Assembly: GCF_000011245.1 (NCBI RefSeq) | Contig: NC_004193.1 | Span: 846,501-910,500, forward strand | DNA from: Oceanobacillus iheyensis HTE831 | Lineage (GTDB): Bacteria > Bacillota > Bacilli > Bacillales > Amphibacillaceae | Direction: 5' to 3' | Length of the DNA: 64,000 bases | Shown here: piece after piece, positions 27,084 to 36,153 of the stretch | How the letters are laid out: the number at the start of each line of letters is the position of its first letter | How positions within the stretch are numbered: position 1 is the stretch's first letter | Translations under genes and position numbers: made by a program | Notes under the pieces: generated by a model | Told to the model about the DNA's origin: nothing | Seen by the model: only the letters and a program-made list of their open reading frames with translations | Databases searched by the model: none

Positions 27084-28019
27084 ATGAAAGCAATTGTTAT
27101 TGAAAATTATGGACATGCAGATGAACTTCATGAACAAGATGTTCCTAAACCTACAATAAATGATAATCAGATTTTAATAGAACAATATGCAACGTCAATT
27201 AACCCAATTGATTGGAAATTGCGTGAAGGGTATTTGAAGGATGGATTTAATTTTGAATTTCCAATTATTCTAGGCTGGGACTCTGCAGGTGTTGTAGCTG
27301 AGGTTGGAAAAAATGTAAGTCAATTTAAGGTTGGGGACCGTGTATTTTCACGACCAGCGACTACTGCTCAAGGAACTTATGCAGAATTTGTAGCAGTTGA
27401 GGAATCAAGAGTGGCTAAAATTCCAGAAAATGTGTCGTTTGAAGAAGCAGCAAGTGTTCCACTCGCAGGTCTTACTGCTTGGCAATGTCTAGTAGATTTT
27501 TCAGCAATAAAAAAAGGTGACAAAGTTCTTATTCATGCTGGTTCCGGTGGTGTTGGTAGCTTTGCCATTCAATTCGCTAAGCATTTTGGTGCTTATGTAG
27601 CGACTACAGCAAGTGGTAAAAATGAGTCATTAGTAAAAGAATTAGGAGCCGATCGATTCATTAATTATAAAGAAGAGAATTTTAACGAAGTGCTAGAGGA
27701 TTATGATATTGTTGTCGACACATTAGGTGGAGATATATTAGAGCAAAGTTTTGAAGTCTTAAAAGAAGGTGGAAAACTAGTATCTATTGCAGGAAATCCA
27801 GATGAAGAAAAAGCAAAAGAAAAAGGGATAAAAGCTGGGTTCCTTTGGTTAGAAGAAAATGGAAAGCAACTTAGTGAAGTAGCAGATCTCTTAGAAAACG
27901 GTAAAGTAAAATCAGTTATTGGTCACACCTTCCCATTAACAGAACAAGGATTACGAGAAGCACATCAATTAAGTGAAACACATCATGCTAGAGGGAAAAT
28001 CGTAATAAAGATTAAATAA
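27084..28019 (+). CDS. Zinc-independent MDR-family NADP quinone oxidoreductase
   Basis: Medium-chain reductase of 311 residues of the quinone oxidoreductase type. It has a GroES-like N-terminal domain (INPIDWKLREG, GWDSAGVV) and the cofactor loop HAGSGGVGSFAIQFAK; the structural zinc cysteines are absent. Family members reduce quinones or enones with NADPH. Single gene with its own promoter. Confidence 0.88.
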   Translation: MKAIVIENYGHADELHEQDVPKPTINDNQILIEQYATSINPIDWKLREGYLKDGFNFEFPIILGWDSAGVVAEVGKNVSQFKVGDRVFSRPATTAQGTYAEFVAVEESRVAKIPENVSFEEAASVPLAGLTAWQCLVDFSAIKKGDKVLIHAGSGGVGSFAIQFAKHFGAYVATTASGKNESLVKELGADRFINYKEENFNEVLEDYDIVVDTLGGDILEQSFEVLKEGGKLVSIAGNPDEEKAKEKGIKAGFLWLEENGKQLSEVADLLENGKVKSVIGHTFPLTEQGLREAHQLSETHHARGKIVIKIK

Positions 28020-28034
28020 ATTTGGGGAATAGTT

Positions 28035-28074
28035 GGTAAGGCCCCGTTTGCTGAAGCAATCTAGGGGTCTTACC
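28035..28074. terminator. Hairpin after the oxidoreductase gene
   Basis: GGTAAGGCCCC (28035-28045) pairs with GGGGTCTTACC (28064-28074), one mismatch. No clear T tail follows on the plus strand, so its terminator role is uncertain. Confidence 0.45.
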
Positions 28075-28115
28075 GAGATCTCCTTCTAATCATTATCCCA
28101 ATATCTTTTGAATGA

Positions 28116-29045
28116 TTAAGGCTGCGAATGAGTTCGAAATACAATATATTGTAGGTCATCGTTAGTATACATTTCCACCTGGAAAGGAATGTGTTGTATA
28201 AAAATCAAATTAGAACTTCTTTCTACCTCTAAATTATGTACAGAAAGAACATCTAGGAGATTATTTAAAATTTCTAGTTTGGTATTATCACTAGCTGCAA
28301 TCTCAAAAACATATCCATCTAATCCTTCTATTTGTACACATTTACAAAAATGAATAAAGGAAGGGATGCTTTTCTCAATATTGTTTACATAATTTTTATT
28401 AGATTCCCATTCAAAACTCCCCCATAGTTTCTGTTCTGTAATTTTACCAATCGATGAATTAATAAAATCTCTATATCTTTTTAACGACAATGTTGTTATT
28501 GGATCGTACATTAGGGAAAACCGATTTTTATCTCGTAGGGCCGATTTTTTTAACACGTTATCAATAGATTTGAATAAGTTAAACTGAAAGTGATTTGCAA
28601 GAAGAAAGAGATATTTATGTAAATAAGCAACTTCCCAACCTAAGTTTCGATCTTTTTCAGTAGGTTTTTTTATTTTGTCTCCATCATAATGATTAATGAT
28701 TCGCGCAATTTTGCCTGCTTGAATTTGGAGTTGAAAAAATAAATTCGAAATAGAATGATCACTATTTAGTTTTTGTAATTCTAATGTATTTGTTGGGATA
28801 GAGATTTTCTTATATACATCTTGTAATTTTTCTAAATATTGGTTAGCTAGGCAGGTGGAAATAATATAGATATCTGCTATTTCTTCTTTCAGTTCATTTA
28901 CATTAGGATTTTCTTCTATTATTATCTCTGCTAATTCCCCAATCTCTTCCTGAAGTCTGGCTAGAGCAGAGATGGATCGCCAGTACCCACCTAATTTTTG
29001 AATATGCTCGTCAATATTACTCTGATAAATATGGATGTCCTGCAT
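28116..29045 (-). CDS. MazG-like all-alpha NTP pyrophosphohydrolase with extra domains
   Basis: A 309-residue protein. Residues about 20-70 hold a MazG-type helical motif: LQEEIGELAEI followed by LKEEIADIY, which gives the EExxE...ExxD metal site. Residues about 95-155 look like a second, degenerate helical repeat (FFQLQIQAGKIARII, then EVAYLHKYLFLLANHF) lacking the acidic residues. The C-terminal 130 residues form an alpha/beta domain I do not recognise. MazG enzymes hydrolyse nucleoside triphosphates, clearing aberrant nucleotides or ppGpp. Stand-alone gene, AGGAGGG ribosome site. Confidence 0.65.
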   Translation of the reverse strand: MQDIHIYQSNIDEHIQKLGGYWRSISALARLQEEIGELAEIIIEENPNVNELKEEIADIYIISTCLANQYLEKLQDVYKKISIPTNTLELQKLNSDHSISNLFFQLQIQAGKIARIINHYDGDKIKKPTEKDRNLGWEVAYLHKYLFLLANHFQFNLFKSIDNVLKKSALRDKNRFSLMYDPITTLSLKRYRDFINSSIGKITEQKLWGSFEWESNKNYVNNIEKSIPSFIHFCKCVQIEGLDGYVFEIAASDNTKLEILNNLLDVLSVHNLEVERSSNLIFIQHIPFQVEMYTNDDLQYIVFRTHSQP

Positions 29046-29248
29046 ATATAACCCTCCTTAGCGTAAGTATAACAAATTAAATTAGTTCTATTTTAAATTT
29101 TAATAAGGCTATATTCATACTAACTAAGAGGTTATAAAAAGGAAAAGAAAGTACAATTACGATCGTTTAAAATCATGTCGAATAAAGAAAATGATCATAT
29201 ATTTGAGTATAAACTTGATCGTCTTAAAGATTTTAGAGGAGGAATAGA

Positions 29249-29935
29249 ATGGAATGGATAAGCGTAGCAAAAAAAGAGATCGTGATAAATACAAGTGCGG
29301 AAAAAGTTTGGGAAGCATTAACTATACCTTCACTACGAAATAAATGGGAAACAAAGCGGTGTGAAATTGATTTTCGAAAAGGAGGTAAGATATATTTAGA
29401 ATATGGTCGGAACGTAACTTTTAAAGGAGTTATAATTGAAATTATAGAAAATGAAAAACTGGTGCTAAAAGATATAGAGGGTTATCTTACTACATGGACG
29501 ATTCAATCACAGGATGAAGGAACGAAACTCTCCATTGAATACACGGGAAATTGGGTCGGTGATCACGATATTTCAGAAATGGAGAATATGCTATTTCGAA
29601 CATTTCTGTTCATGCTAAATTTAAAAAACTTCATCGAGGACAATTATGATCAACGTGAGCAGTTCTGGAAAAGTTGGTTAGGGTTAAAAATGCGAACAGA
29701 AATAGATCGAGTTAAAGTTGTCCATGTCCATGAGAATACTCCCGCTTCAGGTAAAGTTCAGGCAGGAGACTATATTCAGGCAGTAAATGGAGAAGTCGTG
29801 AATCATTTTGATGGATGCGAAATTGCAATAACCCAGCAGCCTGTGGGATCAAAAATAAAGCTTGATATAATAAGAAATAATGAAAAAATTAAAGTTACAG
29901 CAAACACTATCCGATTTGGAACGTTGCTGAAATAA
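29249..29935 (+). CDS. SRPBCC (AHSA1-like) domain fused to a PDZ domain
   Basis: A 228-residue cytosolic protein. Residues about 5-135 are a START/AHSA1-type hydrophobic-pocket fold: INTSAEKVWEALTIPSLRNKW opens it and WKSWLGLKM closes it. Residues about 150-222 form a PDZ domain with ENTPASGKVQAGDYIQAVNG and the GSKIKLDIIRN strand. No signal peptide or protease domain is present. This pairing is unusual, as PDZ in Bacillus normally rides on proteases. GAGGAGG precedes the ATG. Role unknown. Confidence 0.75.
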   Translation: MEWISVAKKEIVINTSAEKVWEALTIPSLRNKWETKRCEIDFRKGGKIYLEYGRNVTFKGVIIEIIENEKLVLKDIEGYLTTWTIQSQDEGTKLSIEYTGNWVGDHDISEMENMLFRTFLFMLNLKNFIEDNYDQREQFWKSWLGLKMRTEIDRVKVVHVHENTPASGKVQAGDYIQAVNGEVVNHFDGCEIAITQQPVGSKIKLDIIRNNEKIKVTANTIRFGTLLK

Positions 29936-30140
29936 TAGATTATTGCCTAATGTAAATGTAATAGTAATATTATGATCAATTCTCTAAACGAAAAGAACTT
30001 CGAAATACGATGAAAGTGTTGAATAGAGGGGGTCTCTAAACGAAAAAGCTTAAGAAATCTACAATAGTGGTAACTAGAATTGGTCTATTATTATTATGAT
30101 TTTAGAGTTTAATGATCCATAAATATAAAGGAGTATATAT

Positions 30141-30668
30141 ATGAATAGTCTACAAAATTTAAAATGTGGTAATCGAGAGCAGAAAAAAGTGTATGAGGCA
30201 GTGCAGTCATTAGGAGTTATAGAAAATTTCAAGATATACCATCCTGTTATTTGTGGCACCTATCCAATCGATATTTATATTGATGAGTCCGATATTGACA
30301 TCATTATGTTTGTCGAAGATTTTCAATTATTTTCGCATAAACTACAATCGCACTATAGCGACTTAAGAGAATTTAATATTAAAGAAAAAATCATTCGTAA
30401 TAATCATATTGTTAAGGCACAATTTGATTTTAAAGGTTTCACGTTTGAATTATTTGGCCAAAATGTTCCTGTGGTTGAACAGTACGCGTATTTACATATG
30501 AAAATTGAAAATCATATATTGGACCTACATCCATCGATGAAAAATAATATTCGCTTATTAAAGGAAGCAGGAATCAAAACAGAACCTGCTTTTTGTAGGT
30601 TATTAGGTATTGCGGGAGATCCATACGAGGGATTAATTAATTATGGGAGGGCTAAAGGGATTATTTAA
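30141..30668 (+). CDS. DUF4269 nucleotidyltransferase-like protein
   Basis: A 175-residue protein with a nucleotidyltransferase-like core: GTYPIDIYIDESDIDII (G-x-x-D-x-D style) and an FTFELFGQ strand. The conserved C-terminal block PAFCRLLGIAGDPYEGL is what I recall from DUF4269. AAAGGAG ribosome site. It ends 8 bases inside the opposing gene at 30661. Substrate unknown. Confidence 0.8.
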   Translation: MNSLQNLKCGNREQKKVYEAVQSLGVIENFKIYHPVICGTYPIDIYIDESDIDIIMFVEDFQLFSHKLQSHYSDLREFNIKEKIIRNNHIVKAQFDFKGFTFELFGQNVPVVEQYAYLHMKIENHILDLHPSMKNNIRLLKEAGIKTEPAFCRLLGIAGDPYEGLINYGRAKGII

Positions 30669-30957
30669 TATTTCGACTAGACTCTTTCTTTTTTAGCCAA
30701 TCCACATAACGTTTGCCCTCAAGTAAAGAAAATCCAAATGTTTCACGTGCTAATTTTACTGCTTTTATATCCTGTTGTTGATCAATTAGTAGTAATAATT
30801 GTTGATGTACAGGATGATCAGTATGTTGGAAGGTCTCCTTCTTATTCATAGTTTGCGTATTTGATTCTAGCACTTTCAATTTGCTTTGTGTTTTTATTAA
30901 TTGAATCGTCAAATACATAATGATAAAAATAAGTAAAATAATAATTGCCAACTCCAT
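30661..30957 (-). CDS. Membrane-anchored protein with L7/L12 C-terminal-like motif
   Basis: A 98-residue protein with an N-terminal membrane helix (about residues 2-22), a polar linker, and a final IKAVKLARETFGFSLLEGKR that resembles the ribosomal L7/L12 C-terminal domain (KAVRExTGLGLKEAK). Such fusions of a membrane anchor to an L7/L12-like tail occur in Firmicutes; their job is unknown. AAGGGGTG precedes the ATG. Tail-to-tail overlap with the DUF4269 gene. Confidence 0.7.
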   Translation of the reverse strand: MELAIIILLIFIIMYLTIQLIKTQSKLKVLESNTQTMNKKETFQHTDHPVHQQLLLLIDQQQDIKAVKLARETFGFSLLEGKRYVDWLKKKESSRNIK

Positions 30958-31079
30958 ATATACACCCCTTCACTTATATATTTTAAATATATTGTATCAT
31001 CAAAAAGAATCATGTGCTTTCTGTAACTTGTTGTATAATTAGAGTTATAGCAACTAGGGAGAATATCAACGAACATTAT

Positions 31080-31176
31080 ATAAGTGCCCAAAAAGAAGTG
31101 TGTCGAATAAAAAATGTAACTCATGAGACCGATGAGTGCCCCAAAAGAAGTGTGTTGAGTAAAAAAGGTAACTCAT
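31080..31176. repeat. Second array of the 51-bp repeat family
   Basis: Two units beginning ATAAGTGCCC (31080) and ATGAGTGCCC (31132), each ending GTAACTCAT (31116-31124 and 31168-31176). The spacing is about 52 bases and the internal sequence (AAGAAGTGTGT) differs from the array at 2350. It lies directly upstream of the TSUP-GNAT-FosB operon. Confidence 0.75.
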
Positions 31177-31231
31177 CAGTAAATTGTCTGATAGAACCAC
31201 CATCCAAATTAGGTTATAAGGGGTGTTGAGG

Positions 31232-31966
31232 ATGGGGACGATTATAGCTTTTATTAGTATTATAGTAGTCGCTAGTATATTTCAAACTGGTACTGGATTT
31301 GGGTTTTCAATTATGGCTACTCCTTTTTTACTTTTATTATTTTTACCACAGGATGCTATTCAGATAAACATTATCCTTTCTTTAATTATATCGATGGCAT
31401 TAATATGGAAAATTAGAGCGGATGTAGACATAATATTATTAAAGCGGATGATAATCGGAAGTATACTTGGGGTGCCAATTGGGATTATTATTTATATGAC
31501 GGTGGATATTCTAATATTTAAATTAATGATTAGTATTATATTATTGTTATTAACACTTCTTCTTTTATGTCGTGTAAAAATGACTCCAACACCTAAAAGA
31601 GATTATTTCATTGGATGGACGTCCGGCATTTTAACTACAAGTATTGGCATGCCTGGACCGCCCCTATTGTTGTATTTTACAGGTGCAAAAATAACCAAAG
31701 AAAAGCTACGCGCAACTACACTGGCATTCTTTTTATTCATCTATAGTATAAGTTTGGTTACACAAATAACATTTAGCGGGACGACAACTACGGCTTGGCT
31801 CTCTAGTTTATATGCTTTACTGCTAGTGATTATTGGTTTAGGATTGGGGCAATACTTATTTAAAAAGATGAATCAACAAATATTTACAGTCATTACTTAT
31901 GTTTTATTACTTATAACAGGTATCTACTTATTATTAGATAGTATGATTTCGATGATAACAACTTAG
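31232..31966 (+). CDS. TSUP (TauE/SafE) family membrane transporter
   Basis: A polytopic membrane protein of 244 residues with about eight hydrophobic segments. It has the duplicated TSUP pattern: FQTGTGFGFSIMATPFLL in the first half and TSGILTTSIGMPGPPLLLYF in the second. The family exports sulfite, sulfonates or other organic anions. The start at ATG 31232 is set by AAGGGG at 31218-31223; the open frame begins earlier at GTG 31223. A GNAT gene follows after 13 bases, giving a probable operon with fosB. Confidence 0.85.
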   Translation: MGTIIAFISIIVVASIFQTGTGFGFSIMATPFLLLLFLPQDAIQINIILSLIISMALIWKIRADVDIILLKRMIIGSILGVPIGIIIYMTVDILIFKLMISIILLLLTLLLLCRVKMTPTPKRDYFIGWTSGILTTSIGMPGPPLLLYFTGAKITKEKLRATTLAFFLFIYSISLVTQITFSGTTTTAWLSSLYALLLVIIGLGLGQYLFKKMNQQIFTVITYVLLLITGIYLLLDSMISMITT

Positions 31967-31979
31967 ATATGGAGGAGAC

Positions 31980-32540
31980 ATGATGGATTGGTTTGAGCGA
32001 TTAAATAATTATTTCCCAGAGGATGAAATGAAAGCAAAACAACAAATGGATTTACTACTTAACGAAAAAGGAAACCACTATCATAAAGATGAAAGTGATG
32101 TACATATTTTGATGTATGCTGAATTTGAGCATTTTGTATTTATCGACTTTTTATGGGTGTCAGAAAAAACAAGAGGACAAGGTATCGGAAAACAACTAAT
32201 CCAAATGTTAAAGGATAAAGGTAAAACTATTTTGCTTGAAGTTGAACCTGTGGATGAAAATAATCAAGATACGGAGAAACGACTGCGATTCTATACAAGA
32301 GAAGGATTTAAACTCGCTCCAAACATAGGTTATGTTTTCCAGGCGTTTGTAGCGAATTCAGAAACACCACTTCGTATTATGTATTGGGATGATCATGAAA
32401 AGACAGATAAGGAAATATATCAACAAATGATAACAGTTTATCAAGAAATCCATACGTATAAAGCATTTCAAGTCTATGGATATAAGCCTAAACCAATATC
32501 AGATGTGGTTTGGATAAAAAATGAAGGAGGTCTTTCGTAA
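31980..32540 (+). CDS. GNAT N-acetyltransferase
   Basis: A 186-residue acetyl-CoA-dependent transferase. The acetyl-CoA loop reads [16 protein letters not shown], followed by LLEVEPVD and a FYTREGFKL strand typical of GNAT proteins. Acceptor unknown. It sits between a TSUP transporter and fosB. Its stop codon shares a base with the ATT start proposed for fosB, so the genes are translationally coupled. The AGGAGG for fosB lies inside its last codons. Confidence 0.88.
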   Translation: MMDWFERLNNYFPEDEMKAKQQMDLLLNEKGNHYHKDESDVHILMYAEFEHFVFIDFLWVSEKTRGQGIGKQLIQMLKDKGKTILLEVEPVDENNQDTEKRLRFYTREGFKLAPNIGYVFQAFVANSETPLRIMYWDDHEKTDKEIYQQMITVYQEIHTYKAFQVYGYKPKPISDVVWIKNEGGLS

Positions 32541-32959
32541 TTAATATTAAAGGGCTGAATCATTTGCTGTTTTCTGTATCCAATTTGGAACAATCAATTG
32601 ACTTTTACCAACAAGTTTTTGATGCAAAGCTATTAGTTAAAGGTAGGTCAACAGCATATTTTGATTTGAATGGTATATGGTTAGCGTTAAATGAAGAAAA
32701 ACATATTCCGCGAAATGAAATTAATGAATCTTATACCCATACGGCATTCTCCATTGATGAATCAGAGCTTGAAAGTGCTATTCAACATCTAAAAGCGTTA
32801 AATGTAAACATTCTAGAGGGACGAGAACGAGCTGAACAAGATAAACAATCGATTTATTTTACAGATCCAGATGGGCATAAATTTGAATTCCATACGGGAA
32901 CATTGCAGGAAAGGTTAAAATATTATCGGGATCAAAAAAAGCATATGACTTTTTATTAG
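32540..32959 (+). CDS. fosB: FosB-type metallothiol transferase, ATT start
   Basis: Glyoxalase-fold enzyme that adds bacillithiol (or cysteine) to fosfomycin and inactivates it. The 139-residue product read from ATT 32540 contains the metal ligands His in GLNHLLFSV, His in SYTHTAFSI and Glu in KFEFHTG. The [22 protein letters not shown] and [12 protein letters not shown] stretches are strongly FosB-like. The first ordinary start (TTG 32564) would remove the first His ligand. AAGGAGG at 32524-32530 is 9 bases from the ATT, which overlaps the upstream TAA by one base, like a TAATG junction with the G changed. Whether ATT is used or the gene is crippled is unknown. Confidence 0.85.
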   Translation: MNIKGLNHLLFSVSNLEQSIDFYQQVFDAKLLVKGRSTAYFDLNGIWLALNEEKHIPRNEINESYTHTAFSIDESELESAIQHLKALNVNILEGRERAEQDKQSIYFTDPDGHKFEFHTGTLQERLKYYRDQKKHMTFY

Positions 32960-32963
32960 ATGT

Positions 32964-33000
32964 AAAAATGGCAGAGGAATATCTTTCTCCTGCCATTTTT
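32964..33000. terminator. Bidirectional terminator after fosB
   Basis: AAAAATGGCAG (32964-32974) pairs with CTGCCATTTTT at the other arm (ending 33000), with GGA/TCC extending the stem. It lies between convergent genes. Confidence 0.8.
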
Positions 33001-33239
33001 CAATATTGTAGTTCTCTTTTTTGAAAGTAATCAATGATTAAGCTAAAAGTTAAAGATAACATAGTATAAATTAAGGTCCATATTAAGAAGCTCGAGTTAT
33101 ATACAAAAATAGTAAGCGACATAAAAACAATGAGCGTAATGGAAGGAAAGACAAACCATTTTCGAAATAAGAAATACCCAAAAACAGATGCTAGGATTAC
33201 AAAAATCGGATAGACGATAAGAACCAATAGATACTCCAA
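33000..33239 (-). CDS. DUF2651 (YbeF-like) small membrane protein
   Basis: A 79-residue protein with three hydrophobic segments. The FGYFLFRKWFVFPSIT stretch and the WTLIYTMLSLTFSLI third helix match DUF2651 proteins of Bacillus as I recall them. TTG start behind AAGGAG. Function unknown. Confidence 0.7.
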   Translation of the reverse strand: MEYLLVLIVYPIFVILASVFGYFLFRKWFVFPSITLIVFMSLTIFVYNSSFLIWTLIYTMLSLTFSLIIDYFQKRELQY

Positions 33240-33399
33240 AGCTATCAGCTCCTTGAACTTTTATTATATTATACATTAAATATGTAGGTCTAAATATTCC
33301 AATTTCATTTCAATTGGTAAGAAAAAATAAATAAGAGTGCAGGAATTAACAGAAAGGTGTAGAAGTACATAGTTAAAGTATAAAAACAGGAGAGATTTT

Positions 33400-34467
33400 A
33401 TGGTTACACCTATATTAGAAGCTATTGGGATAGAATATCCCATTATTCAAGCACCCATGGCAGGAGGAATTACAACCCCAGAACTGGTAGCTAATGTCTC
33501 CAAAAATGGAGGATTAGGAATGATAGCAGCTGGTTATTTAAATCCGGATCAATTAAAAGTTGCTATTCATGAAGTGAAAAACAGAGTGGACCAACCTTTT
33601 GGCGTTAATTTATTTGTTCCCAATGATGTTACATATTCTTCTCAACATGTGGAAAACATGCAATTAATGATGAAGAACGTATATGATGAACTTCAAATAA
33701 CTGATTATAATGTAGATGAATTTCCGAAATATAAAGATCAACAAGCGGTATTCGAGCAACATTTACAAGTGATTCTCGATGAAACAATAAAAGTGTGCTC
33801 ATTTACTTTTGGATTACCAAATGAAGATCAAATAAAACAGCTGAAGCAAGCAGGTGTCTATACGATTGGAACAGCTACCACTGTAAAGGAAGCCCTTATC
33901 ATACAAGATCTAGGAATGGATGCAGTCGTCATGCAAGGTAGTGAAGCTGGTGGACACCGTAGTAATTTCATAAGTTCATTTCATGAAGGTAATATCGGTT
34001 TAATGGCCCTTGTTCCTCAAGCAGTTCAAGAAATCAAAATTCCTATAATCGCTGCTGGTGGAATTATGAACGGGAGCGGGATACGTGCTTGTTTACAATT
34101 AGGGGCTCAAGCTGCCCAAATGGGTACGGCTTTCTTAACATTAAAAGAAAGTGGTGCACAGGACCTTCATAAAAACGCAATTCTATACGCAACAGAGGAT
34201 GAATTGGTCTTGACAAAAGCTTTCTCTGGAAAATGGGCAAGGGGAATCCGAAATGAATTTACAGAAGAAATGAATGCAAATGAAGCGATGATTTTACCTT
34301 TTCCAATTCAAAATTCATTAACAAAACCAATTCGAAAAGAGGCAGCTAAGCAAAACCAGGCAGCATACATGTCTTTATGGTCTGGCCAAGCCCCACGTTT
34401 AGCAACAGATGATGATGTATCTACATTTATGAATCGCCTGATTAAAGAATTGAATGAAGGGGATTAA
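33400..34467 (+). CDS. Nitronate monooxygenase (2-nitropropane dioxygenase family)
   Basis: FMN-dependent TIM-barrel enzyme of 355 residues that oxidises alkyl nitronates such as propionate-3-nitronate. Motifs: YPIIQAPMAGGITTPELVA at the N-terminus, VMQGSEAGGHR with the catalytic His region, and AAGGIMNGSGIRACLQLGAQAAQMGTAF for FMN phosphate binding. Single gene, GGAGAG ribosome site. Confidence 0.9.
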   Translation: MVTPILEAIGIEYPIIQAPMAGGITTPELVANVSKNGGLGMIAAGYLNPDQLKVAIHEVKNRVDQPFGVNLFVPNDVTYSSQHVENMQLMMKNVYDELQITDYNVDEFPKYKDQQAVFEQHLQVILDETIKVCSFTFGLPNEDQIKQLKQAGVYTIGTATTVKEALIIQDLGMDAVVMQGSEAGGHRSNFISSFHEGNIGLMALVPQAVQEIKIPIIAAGGIMNGSGIRACLQLGAQAAQMGTAFLTLKESGAQDLHKNAILYATEDELVLTKAFSGKWARGIRNEFTEEMNANEAMILPFPIQNSLTKPIRKEAAKQNQAAYMSLWSGQAPRLATDDDVSTFMNRLIKELNEGD

Positions 34468-34554
34468 TCAAACAAGTATTACATATCATGGATACGCAGA
34501 ATTTTTCATTAGGCAGAATTTATAAGAGCTCAGTATGTACGAAGGAGTGATTAG

Positions 34555-34722
34555 GTGGATGTAATATTAATTTTTGTCATAGGTTTTGTGGTATTATTAC
34601 TTGCCATTATCGCCATAATTAAATCAATTACTCATCGAATTAAACATTCGGGTAAAGAAGTACAAGATAAAATTGAACACTTAGAAAAAAGATTAGATGA
34701 GTTAGAAAATAATAAGAAATAG
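34555..34722 (+). CDS. Small membrane protein with coiled-coil tail
   Basis: A 55-residue product from GTG 34555: one membrane helix (about residues 3-23) followed by a charged helix rich in heptad-like Ile/Leu spacing (VQDKIEHLEKRLDELEN). AAGGAG at 34542-34547 gives a good ribosome site. Resembles DUF4083-type small proteins, not firmly identified. Located between the nitronate monooxygenase and the coat genes. Confidence 0.6.
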   Translation: MDVILIFVIGFVVLLLAIIAIIKSITHRIKHSGKEVQDKIEHLEKRLDELENNKK

Positions 34723-34800
34723 TCATGATACATCTTTCTGAATAGATGGAAATGTGCTGGGTAAACTATCGATGATATATCATCGAAAGGAGCTTGTTGG

Positions 34801-34986
34801 ATGAACCAATTAACACAGACCGAATTAGAAAACTTGCGGAAGATGATTGGAGAGCATGGAATGATTGCCAATAAATTAGAATCTTATGCTCAAGAAGCAA
34901 TGGATCAGGAATTAAAGTCAATATTGCAACGTGATGCGCAAGCAGCTCGACAAGCACAGCAACAGTTACTTCCATTTTTACAGTAA
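34801..34986 (+). CDS. CotF-like coat protein, N-terminal-type small protein
   Basis: A 61-residue helical protein (LTQTELENLRKMIGEHGM, IANKLESYA, ending in a Gln-rich helix). With the next gene it makes up a two-part coat F family unit, common in spore formers. GAAAGGAG ribosome site; the next gene starts 13 bases on. Expected in the spore coat. Confidence 0.72.
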   Translation: MNQLTQTELENLRKMIGEHGMIANKLESYAQEAMDQELKSILQRDAQAARQAQQQLLPFLQ

Positions 34987-34998
34987 GGAGAGAGGTAT

Positions 34999-35253
34999 AT
35001 GTTACAGGATAAAGATATTGTAAATGATTATTTAAATGGGTTAAATGCAAGTATGAAAAGTTATGCTGGTTATATTACCGAGGCAAATAATCCAGAACTG
35101 CGTCAAAAATTAGTTAGTCTCCGTAATGGTGACGAGGCAAGACAGCTAAGCGTATATCAATATGCAATACAAAAAGGTCACTATAAACCTGCACAGCAAG
35201 CGACTCCGCAAGAAATACAGCAAGTACAAACGGAATTAAATCAAGGAAGTTAA
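34999..35253 (+). CDS. CotF-family spore coat protein
   Basis: An 84-residue protein with DIVNDYLNGLNASMKSYAGYITEANNPELR, the core of the coat F domain, and a Gln-rich tail. It forms an operon with the preceding short gene and ends at a terminator. Presence supports a spore-forming host. Confidence 0.82.
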   Translation: MLQDKDIVNDYLNGLNASMKSYAGYITEANNPELRQKLVSLRNGDEARQLSVYQYAIQKGHYKPAQQATPQEIQQVQTELNQGS

Positions 35254-35255
35254 TC

Positions 35256-35285
35256 ATAAGCTGGTGAATATCCAGCTTATTTTAT
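35256..35285 (+). terminator. Terminator after coat genes
   Basis: ATAAGCTGG (35256-35264) pairs with CCAGCTTAT (35272-35280), followed by TTTTATTT. Confidence 0.85.
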
Positions 35286-35427
35286 TTATTCTTCAATTTA
35301 AAAGTTCCAGTTTACATGATTATTCTAACAGTTGCTAATGATTCTATTAACATTCTATAACATGAAAAATTAAACAAAATCTTCTTTTTTCCGATAGTGA
35401 AAGTAGATCACTTTGGAGGATAGAAAA

Positions 35428-36132
35428 ATGTTTAATTTATGGAAAATCAGTTTTGTAATTGTAGCATTATTTTTTTTAGTAGCATGTAAACAAGAAGTAA
35501 CAAAGGATACATTAGAAGTAGCGGCTAAAGAGGAAAAGGTAGAATCGGTAGAAGTGAATTTTGAAGAAAAGATGATAGATATGTACCTTCCAGAAGAAAA
35601 TTCCGAACCAAGAGATTCATTAGTAACCCATGTAATGTTGCATTTTAGTAGTAATGTAATCGAGAAGCCAGAGGATCCCTTTCAAGTGGAAGATATTTAT
35701 AAGGTATTCCATGATTATGGGGTATCGACACACTATGTAATTGATCGAACGGGTGAAATATATCGATTTGTGTCCGAAGATAGAAATGCTTACCATGCTG
35801 GTGAAGGAAAGATAGAAGGGGTTCCAAAGTATGAAAATAATATGAACCGTTATTCTATTGGAATTGAACTACTGGCAATTGGTACAAAAGAAGAAATGAT
35901 GCCAATGATGAGTCCTGAACTTTATGATACAATAAGCTCTAAACATATAGGCTATACAGATAAACAGTATGACGCATTACAAGATCTATTAATTGATATT
36001 TCATCAAGACATCATAAATTAAAACTGAACCGTAACCATATCATTGGTCACCAGGAATATGCTCCAGAACGAAAGACAGATCCGGGCGCGCTCTTTGATT
36101 GGGAACGGTTAATGAGTGATTTCGAGAATTAG
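35428..36132 (+). CDS. N-acetylmuramoyl-L-alanine amidase lipoprotein
   Basis: Exported peptidoglycan amidase (amidase_2 fold) of 234 residues. The signal peptide ends in LFFLVAC, a lipobox whose Cys would be lipidated. The catalytic domain has the zinc ligands in HVMLHFSS (first His), the second in IIGHQEYAPERKTDPG, and the STHYVIDRTGEIY strand. The ATG at 35428 has TTTGGAGG before it. The Bce-type regulator gene follows after 21 bases. Confidence 0.85.
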   Translation: MFNLWKISFVIVALFFLVACKQEVTKDTLEVAAKEEKVESVEVNFEEKMIDMYLPEENSEPRDSLVTHVMLHFSSNVIEKPEDPFQVEDIYKVFHDYGVSTHYVIDRTGEIYRFVSEDRNAYHAGEGKIEGVPKYENNMNRYSIGIELLAIGTKEEMMPMMSPELYDTISSKHIGYTDKQYDALQDLLIDISSRHHKLKLNRNHIIGHQEYAPERKTDPGALFDWERLMSDFEN

Positions 36133-36153
36133 AGAATGGAGGTATAGTACAAT

